From contig URDK01000022.1 in the NCBI GenBank assembly GCA_900546485.1, positions 1 to 35,479 on the forward strand: a DNA stretch of 35,479 nucleotides, read 5' to 3'. This document shows, in pieces, positions 7,713 through 16,743 of this stretch (positions are counted from its first letter, which is position 1; every line of letters begins with the position of its first letter). The stretch is from an uncultured Eubacteriales bacterium (lineage in GTDB: Bacteria > Bacillota > Clostridia > Oscillospirales > Oscillospiraceae). The notes under the pieces are model-generated. The model was given only the letters and a program-made list of their open reading frames with translations. It searched no databases and was not told the origin of the DNA. A program made the translations under genes and the position numbers.

Positions 7713-8992
7713 GCGCCCTCACCCGCCTTCCCCGCATCTAGCCTGCGGCGCATGGCGTTGGGAGATTCTCCGCAGTATTTCTTGAAGCAGTAGCTGAAAT
7801 AGTGCTGGTCCGTGTAGCCGCAGCGCTGTGATATCTCCTGCACCTTCAGTGTGGAGGAGGCGAGCAGCTCCTGTGCGGCCTCCATGCGTTTGCCGATGAG
7901 TATGTTGATGAAGGTCTCGCCGGCGTATTTCTTTATGCAGGCGCTCAGGTGGTTGGGGCTGACGTCCAGCATACCGCTGAGCGAAACGAGAGAGAGTCCG
8001 GCGTCCATGTAGTTCTGGTCTATGGCCTCCAGCGCCCGCTTACACAGCAGATTCCCGCCCTTGACGGCTGGGGCCAGGTCGCTTATGAACTGCGCGCCGC
8101 CCTCGGTCCTGTCGCCCTGACGCAGGGCCTCCATTGCCTCGCGATAGGCTCCGTGCAGCTCGCTCAGGCTGCGGACCATACGGCTGACGCCTATGCGGCA
8201 GCGCCTGCCAAGCACGCGGTCCGCCATCTGCGGCAGCTCGTCTGCGAGGATGTGCAGGTACTCGTCAAAATCCGAGGGATTGCCCAGCAGCACGGTTATC
8301 ACCTTGCCCGAGGCGAAAAAGCTTACGCTGCGCAGATATTTCGCCGCAAGCCTGTCCACCGAGGCCACGAAGGCCGGGGGCGTTCGATTTGCACCGTCCT
8401 CTCCCAGCAGAGTGGAAACCATCACTGTGTAGCACGGCCTATCGCTCTTGTCCCTCAAAAGTCCGCACTGGCGGGCGTAGGCTTCGGAATGCACGTCGCC
8501 TTCCGGATCCGCAAAATCGTCCAGCACCAGCGGCATGAGCATGGCTGCGCGCAGGTCCGGCCCCTCAGCGCGCGGCGGGGCCTGACGGAACATTGCAAAC
8601 TGCGCGTCTATCTTCTGGTGGATGTTGCGCAGCTCCGCGCCCAGGCCCTCCATGGTCAGGGGCTTGAGCATGTAGCTTATGATGTTGTACTGTATCGCCT
8701 GTTTTGCGTATTCAAAGTCGTCGTAGCCGCTCAGGAAGGCTATGTTCGTGGCCGGGCGCACCTCGCGCACCTGCCTTGCCAGCTCTATACCCGAGATAAA
8801 GGGCATACGTATGTCCGTGAGCAGCAGGTCCGGCTCCAGCTTCTCCACGAGCTGGAGGGCGTCAAGCCCGTTGCTGGCACTGCCCACTAGGCTGAAACCG
8901 TACTCCTCCCAGGGTATCATGGAACACACCGCTTCCCTGAGTTCGTCCTCGTCGTCTGCGACTATTACGGTGTAAAGCGTCTTTGACCTCAT
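7709..8992 (-). CDS. YesN-type response regulator with AraC DNA-binding domain
   Basis: Cytosolic transcription factor. N-terminal receiver domain with acidic ADDEDE, phosphoacceptor Asp60 in LLLTDIRMP and a following GYDDFEYAKQA; C-terminal AraC-type double helix-turn-helix (about the last 100 residues) ending QRCGYTDQHYFSYCFKKYCGESPNAMRR. About 427 residues, within the YesN range. I chose ATG 8992, which has AAAGGA ten bases upstream; an in-frame ATG at 9013 has no site and lies almost at the expected transcription start. It overlaps the kinase gene by 4 bases. Probable target is the mglB promoter, where a palindrome sits beside a weak -35; this is inference. Confidence 0.93.
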   Translation of the reverse strand: MRSKTLYTVIVADDEDELREAVCSMIPWEEYGFSLVGSASNGLDALQLVEKLEPDLLLTDIRMPFISGIELARQVREVRPATNIAFLSGYDDFEYAKQAIQYNIISYMLKPLTMEGLGAELRNIHQKIDAQFAMFRQAPPRAEGPDLRAAMLMPLVLDDFADPEGDVHSEAYARQCGLLRDKSDRPCYTVMVSTLLGEDGANRTPPAFVASVDRLAAKYLRSVSFFASGKVITVLLGNPSDFDEYLHILADELPQMADRVLGRRCRIGVSRMVRSLSELHGAYREAMEALRQGDRTEGGAQFISDLAPAVKGGNLLCKRALEAIDQNYMDAGLSLVSLSGMLDVSPNHLSACIKKYAGETFINILIGKRMEAAQELLASSTLKVQEISQRCGYTDQHYFSYCFKKYCGESPNAMRRRLDAGKAGEGA

Positions 8993-9021
8993 CGCGGCAC
9001 CGTCCTTTCCCATCTGACAGC

Positions 9022-9050
9022 ATTATAGCAGACATGCCCTGTTCTAACAA
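9022..9050 (-). promoter_or_regulatory. Sigma-A promoter of the sensor/regulator operon
   Basis: Minus strand -35 TTGTTA (9050-9045), 17-bp spacer, -10 TATAAT (9027-9022). The expected start site is close to 9015, which argues against ATG 9013 and for ATG 8992 as start of the response regulator. Confidence 0.75.
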
Positions 9051-9085
9051 TTTTTTCTTAAGCATTTTTGAGCTTTTGGAAAGCA

Positions 9086-9123
9086 AATCGCCCCCCGGCG
9101 GAACGTTCCGCCGGGGGGCGATT
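9086..9123 (-). terminator. Terminator after the LysR gene, perfect 38-bp palindrome
   Basis: AATCGCCCCCCGGCGGAAC (9086-9104) is followed immediately by its exact reverse complement (9105-9123). On the minus strand TTTGCTTT follows the stem. It separates the LysR gene from the sensor operon and could act in both directions. Confidence 0.85.
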
Positions 9124-9139
9124 ATTTTTGAGCGGACTG

Positions 9140-10027
9140 TCACGGCTGGCGGTAGCAGTCCAGGATAAGGTGCTTGAACAGCTGCTCATGCACACTCAGC
9201 TTGCGTCCTCTTTTCGTTATCAATGAGAAGGGCATCGTGAAATCGTAGTCCACAAGGTCCAGCACACAGATATTCTCCAGGTCCTCCTCGGTTATGTCCG
9301 ACTGCAGCGTCCTGGCCACAAGGTTCTCGTTCTTCTTCACGATATCTATTGCCTGATGCGGGACCATGCAGACATAGGCAAGGTTCAACCTTATGTTGTT
9401 CCTTGCAAACACATTGGCTATGTTGCTGCCCGGCACGGTCTTGACCTCCGGCATAAGCAGCGGGACGTTGTCCAGGTCACTTATTGAAATGCTGCCCTTT
9501 TTGGCAAAGGGATGGCTCTTGTTGACTATGAAAACCTGCTGGACATTTTCGAGTTCAGTCACGCTGAACTTTTTGGCGTTGCATTCCCCGTACACCATGC
9601 CGAACACGGCCTCGTCCCTGAGCACCATCTCCATGCATACCTTTGAGTACTCGTTAATCAGGTTCACGCTGAACTCGTCCGGGGGCGTCAGCAGCAGCTT
9701 TTGAAGCGAGGTAGGCAGTTTCATAAACCGTCCTGTCGTTATGGCGACGGTTATGCTCGTCTTGCCCATAGCCTCCAGCTTCCCAAACTTGTATATCTTG
9801 TCAACATGCTCAACCACTACCAGGGCCTCCGCATACACGGACTTGCCAAGGTTGGTCAGTTCGAGTCCGTTCGCCGATCGGTAGAACAGATCGGCCATGA
9901 GCTCGTCCTCCAGCCGGCGTATGGCTGCGCTTATCCCCTGCGGGCTTATGTTGAGGGATACCGCCGCCTTTGACATGCTGCCCAATTTACATATTTCAAT
10001 AAAATATCGGAGCTGATTTATATCCAT
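9140..10027 (-). CDS. LysR-family transcriptional regulator of the divergent CoA operon
   Basis: DNA-binding regulator with an N-terminal winged helix-turn-helix (residues 1-60; NQLRYFIEICKLGSMSKAA and ISPQGISAAIRRLEDEL) and a C-terminal LysR substrate-binding domain; 295 residues, the usual length. ATG 10027 follows AAAGGAG at a good distance. It is transcribed away from the CoA-transferase/ETF operon, the classical arrangement for a LysR protein that controls its divergent neighbour in response to a pathway metabolite. The shared 340-bp intergenic region holds repeats that may be its sites. The effector is unknown. Confidence 0.93.
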   Translation of the reverse strand: MDINQLRYFIEICKLGSMSKAAVSLNISPQGISAAIRRLEDELMADLFYRSANGLELTNLGKSVYAEALVVVEHVDKIYKFGKLEAMGKTSITVAITTGRFMKLPTSLQKLLLTPPDEFSVNLINEYSKVCMEMVLRDEAVFGMVYGECNAKKFSVTELENVQQVFIVNKSHPFAKKGSISISDLDNVPLLMPEVKTVPGSNIANVFARNNIRLNLAYVCMVPHQAIDIVKKNENLVARTLQSDITEEDLENICVLDLVDYDFTMPFSLITKRGRKLSVHEQLFKHLILDCYRQP

Positions 10028-10046
10028 TCTTATCTCCTTTCTTGCA

Positions 10047-10238
10047 ATTATATGGGCACATGCACGGGTATGTATACAGTGAGTTTAATCAATTTAAGGC
10101 AAAAAATCCAGCCACCATTTGTTGATGTTGCAACTGATAATTGATAGGTTTCTAACTTAACAATGTTTTGTTGATGCAGAAACATGACGAATAAGGTATG
10201 GAAAAAGCCGTTTATTGTCGAAAAAAGTGATATATGAT
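10047..10238. promoter_or_regulatory. Divergent intergenic control region between LysR gene and CoA operon
   Basis: AT-rich relative to its surroundings, with no gene. Minus-strand -10 TATAAT at 10052-10047 would serve the LysR gene, with a poor -35. For the plus-strand operon a possible -10 TATGAT lies at 10233-10238 with a weak TTTATT at 10211-10216. Candidate operator elements are a 10-bp direct repeat TTTGTTGATG at 10118-10127 and 10167-10176, an 8-bp palindrome GTTGCAAC within 10125-10135, and the inverted repeat AACAA/TTGTT at 10159-10172. Weak promoters fit activation by LysR. Confidence 0.45.
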
Positions 10239-10369
10239 ATTTTTTAAACAAATCACGGGGCTAAACCTCCGATTTTCCCGGAGCTAAAAAATGCTCGACT
10301 TTTTTTGCAATTTAGTGGGAGTTTTATCCGTTTTTACAGGCTTTTACTCCCCAGAAAGGAGCGTTGGCA

Positions 10370-11500
10370 TTGGAGCTTCCTCTCAAGGGCATCCGAATAC
10401 TTGATCTCAGCACCATGTATCCCGGTCCGCTGTGCACCATGATGCTTGCCGACTTCGGAGCGGAGGTCATCCGCATCGAGCCGCCGAAGGGCGGCGATCT
10501 CTGGCGGCTTTCGCAGCCAAGAGTCAACGGTCTCGGCATGCCCTATCTGCAGGTGAACAGAAACAAAAAGAGTATCAGTCTGAACCTCAAGGAGCCGGAC
10601 GCAAAGGAAATCTTCTACAAGCTGGTCCGCGACGCCGACGTCGTCGTGGAGCAGTACCGCCCCGGCGTGGCGGCAAGGCTCGGCATCGACTACGACACGG
10701 TAAGCCGCCTCAACCCCAGACTCGTCTACTGCTCCATCTCCGGCTTCGGGCAGGACGGCCCCTACCGGCTCCGCTCCGGTCACGACCTCAACTACATCAG
10801 CTGCGCCGGCATCCTCGGCCTCACGGCCTGGAAGGGCTGCAAGCCCGCCATCCCCAGCGTACAGATAGGCGACGTCGGCGGCGGTGCGCTCTATGCCATG
10901 AGCGGCATACTCATAGCGCTCATGGGCGCTAAGGCCACCGGCCACGGCCAGCATGTGGATACCGCGATGTTTGACGGGGCCATCTCCCTCATGGGCTGGA
11001 ACGCCTCCGGCTATTTTGCCGACGGGCGCGATGTGGAGCCCGAAAGCGGCATACTCCTCGGCCAGCTCGCCTGCTACAACATCTACGAGACGCGTGACGG
11101 CAGGTACATGAGCATCGGCGGCGTAGAGGCCCACCTCTGGGCCAACTTCTGCAATGTCATCGGCCACCCCGAGTACGCCGAATGGCAGCGCGACCTCTCC
11201 CACCAGGATGAGATGAAGGCGGAGATCTCCCGCATCTTCAAGGAAAAGACGCTTGCTGAGTGGAAGGAATTTCTCGCGGACGTGGACTGCTGCTGGTCGC
11301 CCGTAGCCACGGTGGGCGAAGCGCTGGAGGACCCGCAGACGAAGGCGCGCGGCATGGTAATAGAGATGACCGACCCCAGGGGCGAGTACGGCAGCGTGAA
11401 AATGCTCGGCAACCCCATCAAGCTCTCCGAGACGCCGGCACGGCAAGAGCTCTTTCCGCCCCGCAGGGCGAACACACGGACGAGCTGCTCGCCGGCCTAG
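10370..11500 (+). CDS. Class III CoA-transferase (CaiB/BaiF family), C-terminus frameshifted
   Basis: Transfers CoA between an acyl-CoA donor and a carboxylate. N-terminal Rossmann-like fold opens LKGIRILDLSTMYPGP; catalytic Asp168 lies in QIGDVGGG, followed by GHGQHVDTAMFDG. Start chosen at TTG 10370, eight bases after AAAGGAG; TTG 10364 is too close to that site. The reading frame ends at 11500 with a non-family tail, but the next frame continues to 11550 with the expected ending GEHTDELLAGLGY and a terminal RSRGVV. Adding one C to the CCCC run at 11459-11462 would join them into a normal protein of about 394 residues. Either a real truncating mutation or an assembly error. First gene of the operon; substrate unknown. 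Confidence 0.88.
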   Translation: MELPLKGIRILDLSTMYPGPLCTMMLADFGAEVIRIEPPKGGDLWRLSQPRVNGLGMPYLQVNRNKKSISLNLKEPDAKEIFYKLVRDADVVVEQYRPGVAARLGIDYDTVSRLNPRLVYCSISGFGQDGPYRLRSGHDLNYISCAGILGLTAWKGCKPAIPSVQIGDVGGGALYAMSGILIALMGAKATGHGQHVDTAMFDGAISLMGWNASGYFADGRDVEPESGILLGQLACYNIYETRDGRYMSIGGVEAHLWANFCNVIGHPEYAEWQRDLSHQDEMKAEISRIFKEKTLAEWKEFLADVDCCWSPVATVGEALEDPQTKARGMVIEMTDPRGEYGSVKMLGNPIKLSETPARQELFPPRRANTRTSCSPA

Positions 11501-11581
11501 GTTACACGCAGGAACAGATCGCGGAGCTCCGCTCCCGCGGTGTTGTCTGAATATCACTGAAAGGATCTAAGCAAGAGGGAA

Positions 11582-12367
11582 ATGAGAATTCTGGTTTTTG
11601 TAAAACAGATACCGAACACCAGCGACGTCAGGCTGGACCCCAGGACCGGCAATCTTTGCCGCGACGGCGTCGCGAGCGTCATAAATCCGCTGGATCTCAA
11701 CGCCATCGAGGCGGCGATGCAGCTCAAGGCCGCACACGGCGGGACGGTCACGGCCGTCACCATGGGGCCGCCGCAGGCTGCGGACGTTTTGAAGAAAGCC
11801 ATGGCCCTCGGCTGTGACGACAGCTATCTGCTCTCCGACCGGGCCTTTGGCGGCGCGGACACTCTGGCTACGGCCTATACGCTCTCGCAGGCGGTTCGGA
11901 AGATAGGCAGCTTCGACCTGCTGCTCTTCGGTCAGCACTCCGCCGACGGCGACACCGCCCAGGTAGGCGCGGCGGTCGCGGCCTTCCTCGACATCCCGCA
12001 GGTCACGCTTGCCTCCTCCCTCGAGTGCAGGGATGGCTGGGCATACTGCGACAGAGCGCTCAAAAGCTGCGTGGAAAAGGTCCGCGTGAAGCTGCCCGCG
12101 GCCGTCATGGTATGCGCCGAGATAAACGAGCCTCCTTACGCCTCTCCTCTCGGCATACTCGCCGCTCTGGAGAAGCCCCTGACCGTCTGGTCCTCCGCCG
12201 AGCTCGGCACCGACCCCAAAAGGACCGGCACCCCCGGTTCGCCTTCCGCCACCAAGCGCGTATACCAGCCCCCCAGGTGCGGCGGAGACGTTGAGTTTTT
12301 CTCCGGCAGTGCAAAAGAGGCGGCGGCAGAATTCGTGGACATGCTCGAAGCCGAGCATCTCATCTGA
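11582..12367 (+). CDS. etfB: Electron transfer flavoprotein beta subunit, bifurcating-type features
   Basis: Small subunit of the ETF heterodimer that passes electrons to or from the acyl-CoA dehydrogenase of this operon. It opens RILVFVKQIPNTSDVRLDP and has MGPPQA, SDRAFGGADTLAT and ADGDTAQVG, motifs I recall from Acidaminococcus-type EtfB, which binds NADH/FAD and bifurcates electrons. FixA-type non-bifurcating EtfB lacks the DGDTAQVG stretch. 261 residues, normal. ATG 11582 lies 31 bases after the restored end of the CoA-transferase; etfA follows at once. Bifurcation is inference from these motifs. Confidence 0.93.
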   Translation: MRILVFVKQIPNTSDVRLDPRTGNLCRDGVASVINPLDLNAIEAAMQLKAAHGGTVTAVTMGPPQAADVLKKAMALGCDDSYLLSDRAFGGADTLATAYTLSQAVRKIGSFDLLLFGQHSADGDTAQVGAAVAAFLDIPQVTLASSLECRDGWAYCDRALKSCVEKVRVKLPAAVMVCAEINEPPYASPLGILAALEKPLTVWSSAELGTDPKRTGTPGSPSATKRVYQPPRCGGDVEFFSGSAKEAAAEFVDMLEAEHLI

Positions 12368-12384
12368 TTTTGAGGAGATTAGAC

Positions 12385-13395
12385 ATGGCAGCAGACAATT
12401 ACAAAGGTATATGGGTATTCGCCGAGCAGCAAAACGGGCGCATCGAGCCCTCCGTTTTCGAGCTCATAGCCAAGGCCCGCGAGCTCGGGGCGCACAGTGG
12501 AGAGGAAGTCACCGCCGTCCTCCTAGGCTGCGGTGTAGCGGCGCTCACCGAGGAGCTCTTCGCCCGCGGCGCCGATGCGGTCATAGTGGCCGAGCACGAG
12601 GCGCTTGAAACTTACAGCGCGCGCCCCTATCAGCAGGCTCTCACCCAGCTGGCCGAGAAATATCGGCCCTCCATCATCCTCTACGGCGCCACCACCCTTG
12701 GCCGCGACCTCGCTCCTAGAATGATGGTCAGCCTGAACACCGGCCTGACAGCCGACGCCATAGACCTCGGCTTCGACGAGGACGGCATGTTCTATCAGAC
12801 CACCCCAGCCTACGGCGGCAAGCTGCTTGCAAGCATCGTGATCCCCGAGCGCAGGCCGCAGATGGTCACGGTGCGCCCCAAGGTCTTCGAGGCCCTGGCT
12901 CCGGACGCCGGGCGTAAGGGCTGCGCGGTGTTCGAGCTGGTCGAAGTGGACGCGGACGACTGCTACGAGCTGCTTGAGACGGCGGAAAAGACCGCCGGCG
13001 GCGTGCAGCTCGACAAGGCGGCGGTCATCGTCGCCGGAGGCCGCGGTGTGAAGAATGAGGCCGACCTCGAGCTGCTGCGTCAGCTGGCTTCCGCCCTTGG
13101 CGGGCAGCTCGCCGGCTCCAGGCCGCTCGTCGAGAGCGGACTGCTCCCCCACGAGCGGCAGCTCGGTCAGTCCGGCTGCACCGTCAAGCCCGAGCTCATC
13201 ATAAACGTGGCCGTATCCGGCTCCATCCAGTACAGAGTCGGCATGCAGGACTCCAAACGCATAGCCAGCATCGACCTCAACAAGGCTGCGCCCATCTTCG
13301 GAATATCCCAGTACGGCATCGCGGCCAACTTCAGGGACGCCGTCCCCGCGATAACAGAGGAGATACAAAAGCGCAAAGGCGCCAATTCTAAATAA
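12385..13395 (+). CDS. etfA: Electron transfer flavoprotein alpha subunit
   Basis: FAD-binding large subunit of ETF. The C-terminal FAD domain is complete: GGRGVKNEADLELL, SRPLVESGLLPHERQLGQSG, AVSGSIQYRVGM and an APIFGISQYGI stretch. I chose ATG 12385, eight bases behind GAGGAG; an in-frame TTG at 12370 overlaps that site. 336 residues, the usual size. It sits 17 bases after etfB and 14 before the flavoenzyme gene, so the ETF and its likely redox partners are co-transcribed. Confidence 0.94.
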   Translation: MAADNYKGIWVFAEQQNGRIEPSVFELIAKARELGAHSGEEVTAVLLGCGVAALTEELFARGADAVIVAEHEALETYSARPYQQALTQLAEKYRPSIILYGATTLGRDLAPRMMVSLNTGLTADAIDLGFDEDGMFYQTTPAYGGKLLASIVIPERRPQMVTVRPKVFEALAPDAGRKGCAVFELVEVDADDCYELLETAEKTAGGVQLDKAAVIVAGGRGVKNEADLELLRQLASALGGQLAGSRPLVESGLLPHERQLGQSGCTVKPELIINVAVSGSIQYRVGMQDSKRIASIDLNKAAPIFGISQYGIAANFRDAVPAITEEIQKRKGANSK

Positions 13396-13409
13396 AAGGA
13401 GAGAGACTT

Positions 13410-15443
13410 ATGAAAAAGCTTTACACACCGATGAAGATCAACGGCCTGGAGCTGAAAAACCGAGTGGTCATGTCCCCCATGAGCGTTGGTCACTGTGTTG
13501 ACGGCATCTTTGATGCAGCGGCCGCTGATTTCTACCGCACCAGGGCAGAAGGCGGGGTCGGCCTCATCGTCTTTGCCAACATGCAGTGGGACAAGGTCCG
13601 CCACGCGCATAACGTTCCCCTCCTCACCGACGAGAAGTACATCCCCACCCTACAGACCATCACCGACGCCATCCACGAGGGCGGCGCCAAGGTCTTTGCT
13701 CAGATAATGCACCGCGGCACCTCCGCGCCGCGCGCCACGATAGACGGCCAGGAGGCTGTCGGCCCCTCCGCCGTTCCCCGCAAGTTCACCCACTTCGAGA
13801 TGCCCCGCGCCCTGACCATAGATGAGATACACGAGTTTGTCCAGTGGCAGGCCGAGGCCGCGGTCATCGCCAAGAAGGCCGGCTTCGACGGCATAGAGCT
13901 CGAGACCAACTCCGGCTACCTCTACGGCCAGTTCTGGTCCCCGCTCACCAATAAGCGCGAGGATGAGTACGGCTGTCAGAACATGGAGAACCGTAATCGC
14001 TTCATGGTCGAGACCCTGACCGCCATCCGCGCCGCGGTCGGCGCCGACTATCCCCTGCAGCTGCGCGTCAGCGGCAGCGACCTGCTCGAGGGCGGCTGCA
14101 CCGGCGACGACATCGCCGACATCTGCGAGTACCTCGACAAGACCGGTCTCGTCGACTGCTTCTCCATCACTGCCGGCTGGCACGATTCCACCGTGCCCCT
14201 CATCACCATGGAGGTCCCCTTCGGCAACTGGAATTACCTCGGCCGCAACATCAAGGCCCGCGTGAAGGCTCCCGTCATCATGGGCATGCGCCAGTACATC
14301 ACCCTCGCCGAGGAGGTCGTCGAGCGCGGCGACTTTGACGGCGTCGTCATCGGCCGTCAGTGGCTGGCCGATCCCCAGCTCGTGAACAAGGCGATGCGCG
14401 GCGAATATGACCGCATCCGTCCCTGCGTCGGCTGCAACGCCCTCTGCCTCGACGCCGCCCAGGCCGGCAAGGAGGTCGGCTGCATAGGCAACTACGAGTG
14501 CAACCGCGAGACGGCGCTGAGGAATGCCGAGGGCAAGCTCCCCACCGAGGTAAAGAGCGAGCACCCCGAGCGCATCCTTGTCATAGGCGCCGGCCCCTCC
14601 GGCATGGAGTTCGCCCGCGTCAGCGCCCTGCGCGGCCACAAGGTCACCATCTGGGAAAAGCGCAACCGTACCATCGGCCTCTCTCTCTACGCCGCAACGC
14701 CCCCGAGGCGCTACGACATACGCTACCTCGGCCAGTGGCTTGAGCGCGAGTGCCGCGCCCTCGGCGTTGAGATAGTCCTCAACAAGGAAGCCACCGCAGA
14801 GGACATCATGGCCGCCGCGAAGGACTATGACCGCGTCGTCATAGCCGCCGGCTCCAAGGCCGTCATGCCCCCCATCCCCACTGAGGAGGGCGCCGACATC
14901 GTCCACGCCTGGGATGTCTTCGAGGGCAAGGCCAGGCTCGGCAAGAACGTGGTAGTAGTAGGCGGCGGCGACGTCGGCGTCGAGGTCGCGATGACCATAG
15001 CCGAGATAGGCACCATCACCGCGGAGCAGCTCCGCTTCATGATGATATACAAGACCGAGCCCGAGGCGAAGCTCAAGCAGCTGCTCAACAACGGCGTGCA
15101 CAAGGTCACAGTCGTCGAAATGGGCAAGAAGTTCGCCCCCGACATCAACCCGGGCAGCCGCTGGTCCATCATGTACCGCACCAAGCAGCTCGGCGTCGAC
15201 CTGCTCAAGGAGACGAAGGTACTCAAGCTCGGCCGTGACGCCGTCGAGGTCGAAAACGCCGAGGGCAAAAAGTCCATCCCCGTGGACACCATCGTGATCG
15301 CCGCCGGCGCGAAGCCGAACAACGACCTCTACGAGGCGCTCAAGGACAAGCTCCCGAAGGTCGACGTCATAGGCGACGCCGTCAGCGTGGGCCGCATCCA
15401 CAACGCCGTCGCTTCCGCTTACAGCCTCGCCATGACCATATAA
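13410..15443 (+). CDS. Old-yellow-enzyme/2,4-dienoyl-CoA reductase-like iron-sulfur flavoenzyme (BaiCD/BaiH-like)
   Basis: NAD(P)H-dependent reductase of an activated C=C bond, related to FadH, BaiCD and BaiH. Residues 1-335 form an FMN-binding TIM barrel; Tyr170 in NSGYLYGQF and His258 in AGWHDS match the catalytic Tyr/His of E. coli dienoyl-CoA reductase. Cys339, Cys342, Cys346 and Cys358 give the CX2CX3CX11C 4Fe-4S site. The C-terminal half has an FAD motif VIGAGPSG (391-398) and an NAD(P)H motif VVVGGGDVGVE (515-525). 677 residues is full length for this architecture. ATG 13410 follows AGGAGAG. It lies between etfA and a CoA-transferase gene. The substrate is unknown; an enoyl- or dienoyl-CoA is the natural guess. 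Confidence 0.93.
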   Translation: MKKLYTPMKINGLELKNRVVMSPMSVGHCVDGIFDAAAADFYRTRAEGGVGLIVFANMQWDKVRHAHNVPLLTDEKYIPTLQTITDAIHEGGAKVFAQIMHRGTSAPRATIDGQEAVGPSAVPRKFTHFEMPRALTIDEIHEFVQWQAEAAVIAKKAGFDGIELETNSGYLYGQFWSPLTNKREDEYGCQNMENRNRFMVETLTAIRAAVGADYPLQLRVSGSDLLEGGCTGDDIADICEYLDKTGLVDCFSITAGWHDSTVPLITMEVPFGNWNYLGRNIKARVKAPVIMGMRQYITLAEEVVERGDFDGVVIGRQWLADPQLVNKAMRGEYDRIRPCVGCNALCLDAAQAGKEVGCIGNYECNRETALRNAEGKLPTEVKSEHPERILVIGAGPSGMEFARVSALRGHKVTIWEKRNRTIGLSLYAATPPRRYDIRYLGQWLERECRALGVEIVLNKEATAEDIMAAAKDYDRVVIAAGSKAVMPPIPTEEGADIVHAWDVFEGKARLGKNVVVVGGGDVGVEVAMTIAEIGTITAEQLRFMMIYKTEPEAKLKQLLNNGVHKVTVVEMGKKFAPDINPGSRWSIMYRTKQLGVDLLKETKVLKLGRDAVEVENAEGKKSIPVDTIVIAAGAKPNNDLYEALKDKLPKVDVIGDAVSVGRIHNAVASAYSLAMTI

Positions 15444-15492
15444 GCGCGCACAATTGCCAAGGCATTTTATATAAGGAGGAACAGAAAACAAT

Positions 15493-16698
15493 ATGGAAAT
15501 GATGCTCGACGATGTAAAGATCATTGACTTCACCACGAACGTTGCCGGCCCGGGCGCCAGCGCAATGGCCTCCGACTTCGGCGCAAATGTCATCAAGATC
15601 GAGTCCCAGAGCGGTGACTCCGCCCGCACCTACGCCCCCTTCATGGACGGCAAGGGCATGACCCACGCCTGGGTCAACCGCGGCAAAAAGTCCGTCGTCA
15701 TGAATCTCAAGGACCCGCGCGCCATTGAGGTCTGCAAGAAGCTCATAAAGGATGCCGATATCCTTGTCGAGGGCTTCCGCCCCGGCGTCATGGAGCGTCT
15801 CGGCCTTGGTTACGAGGCTATGAAGGAGATCAACCCCAAGCTCATCTACTGCTCCGTCAGCGCCTTCGGCCAGACCGGCCCCTATGCCCAGCGTCCGGGC
15901 TTCGACCTGCTGGGTCAGGCCATTTCCGGCATGATCAGCGTCAACGGCGAGAAGGGCGGCCACCCCATTAAGCACGGCGTCACCATCGCCGACTACTTCG
16001 CAGGCCCCAACGCTTACGCCGCCATAATGACCGCGCTGCACTACCAGCGCCGCACCGGCAAGGGTCAGCACATCGATGTCTCCCTCATCCAGGGCATGAT
16101 CTACCTCAACAGCACCATTGACCGCCTCAACGACGGCGTCATCGTAAAGCCCAACGGCGGCCACCACAGCGCGCTCTGCCCCTTCGGCGGCTTCTGGAAC
16201 GACAAGGGCGAAGGCGTCATAATCTGCGCCCCCAACCCGAAGGCCTGGGCCTCCGTCGCCAAGGCCATGGACCGTCCCGACTTCCTCACCGACCCCAAGT
16301 ACGCCACGGTCAACGTCCGCGCCAAGTATCAGGAGGAGATAATCGCCGAGATCGAGGCCTGGCTTAGCACCTTCCCCAACATGGATGCCGCCATCGAGCA
16401 CATGATGGCCTGCGACGTGCCCTGCTGCAAGATAAACAACGACCAGGACGTCGTGAACGATCCCCAGGTCAAGCACATGGGCTACATAGTTCAGGCCCCC
16501 ACGCCGGACGATATCACCAGCCACGACACCTTCCTCACCCGCGGTCCCAACGCGCTCTTCTCCGAGACTCCGGGCTACATCCACAAGGCCGCTGCGCTGG
16601 GCCAGCACACTCATGAAGTGCTCGCCGACCTCGGGTACAGCGAGGACGAGATAGCCAGCATGATGGCCGACTGGAAGCCCAACGCCGACAAGGTCTGA
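15493..16698 (+). CDS. Class III CoA-transferase (CaiB/BaiF family), second copy
   Basis: Formyl-CoA-transferase-fold enzyme, 401 residues. It begins LDDVKIIDFTTNVAGPG, has catalytic Asp167 in TIADYFAGPN, GKGQHIDVSL, and ends with the family C-terminus GQHTHEVLADLGYSEDEIASM. A strong AAGGAGGA (15473-15480) precedes ATG 15493; a nearby ATG at 15499 is also possible. Sequence is clearly different from the two other CoA-transferases of the operon, which suggests different acyl donors or acceptors rather than simple duplication. The acyl-CoA dehydrogenase gene follows after 45 bases. Confidence 0.93.
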   Translation: MEMMLDDVKIIDFTTNVAGPGASAMASDFGANVIKIESQSGDSARTYAPFMDGKGMTHAWVNRGKKSVVMNLKDPRAIEVCKKLIKDADILVEGFRPGVMERLGLGYEAMKEINPKLIYCSVSAFGQTGPYAQRPGFDLLGQAISGMISVNGEKGGHPIKHGVTIADYFAGPNAYAAIMTALHYQRRTGKGQHIDVSLIQGMIYLNSTIDRLNDGVIVKPNGGHHSALCPFGGFWNDKGEGVIICAPNPKAWASVAKAMDRPDFLTDPKYATVNVRAKYQEEIIAEIEAWLSTFPNMDAAIEHMMACDVPCCKINNDQDVVNDPQVKHMGYIVQAPTPDDITSHDTFLTRGPNALFSETPGYIHKAAALGQHTHEVLADLGYSEDEIASMMADWKPNADKV

Positions 16699-16743
16699 GC
16701 AAGCCGGGCAGTGCCCGCAAATATTCGATAAGGAGGCACATTC

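Noticed and set aside
10048..10251. Minus-strand open frame of 67 codons in the LysR intergenic region
   Set aside because: Lies in an AT-rich control region, covers the LysR promoter and has no family features.
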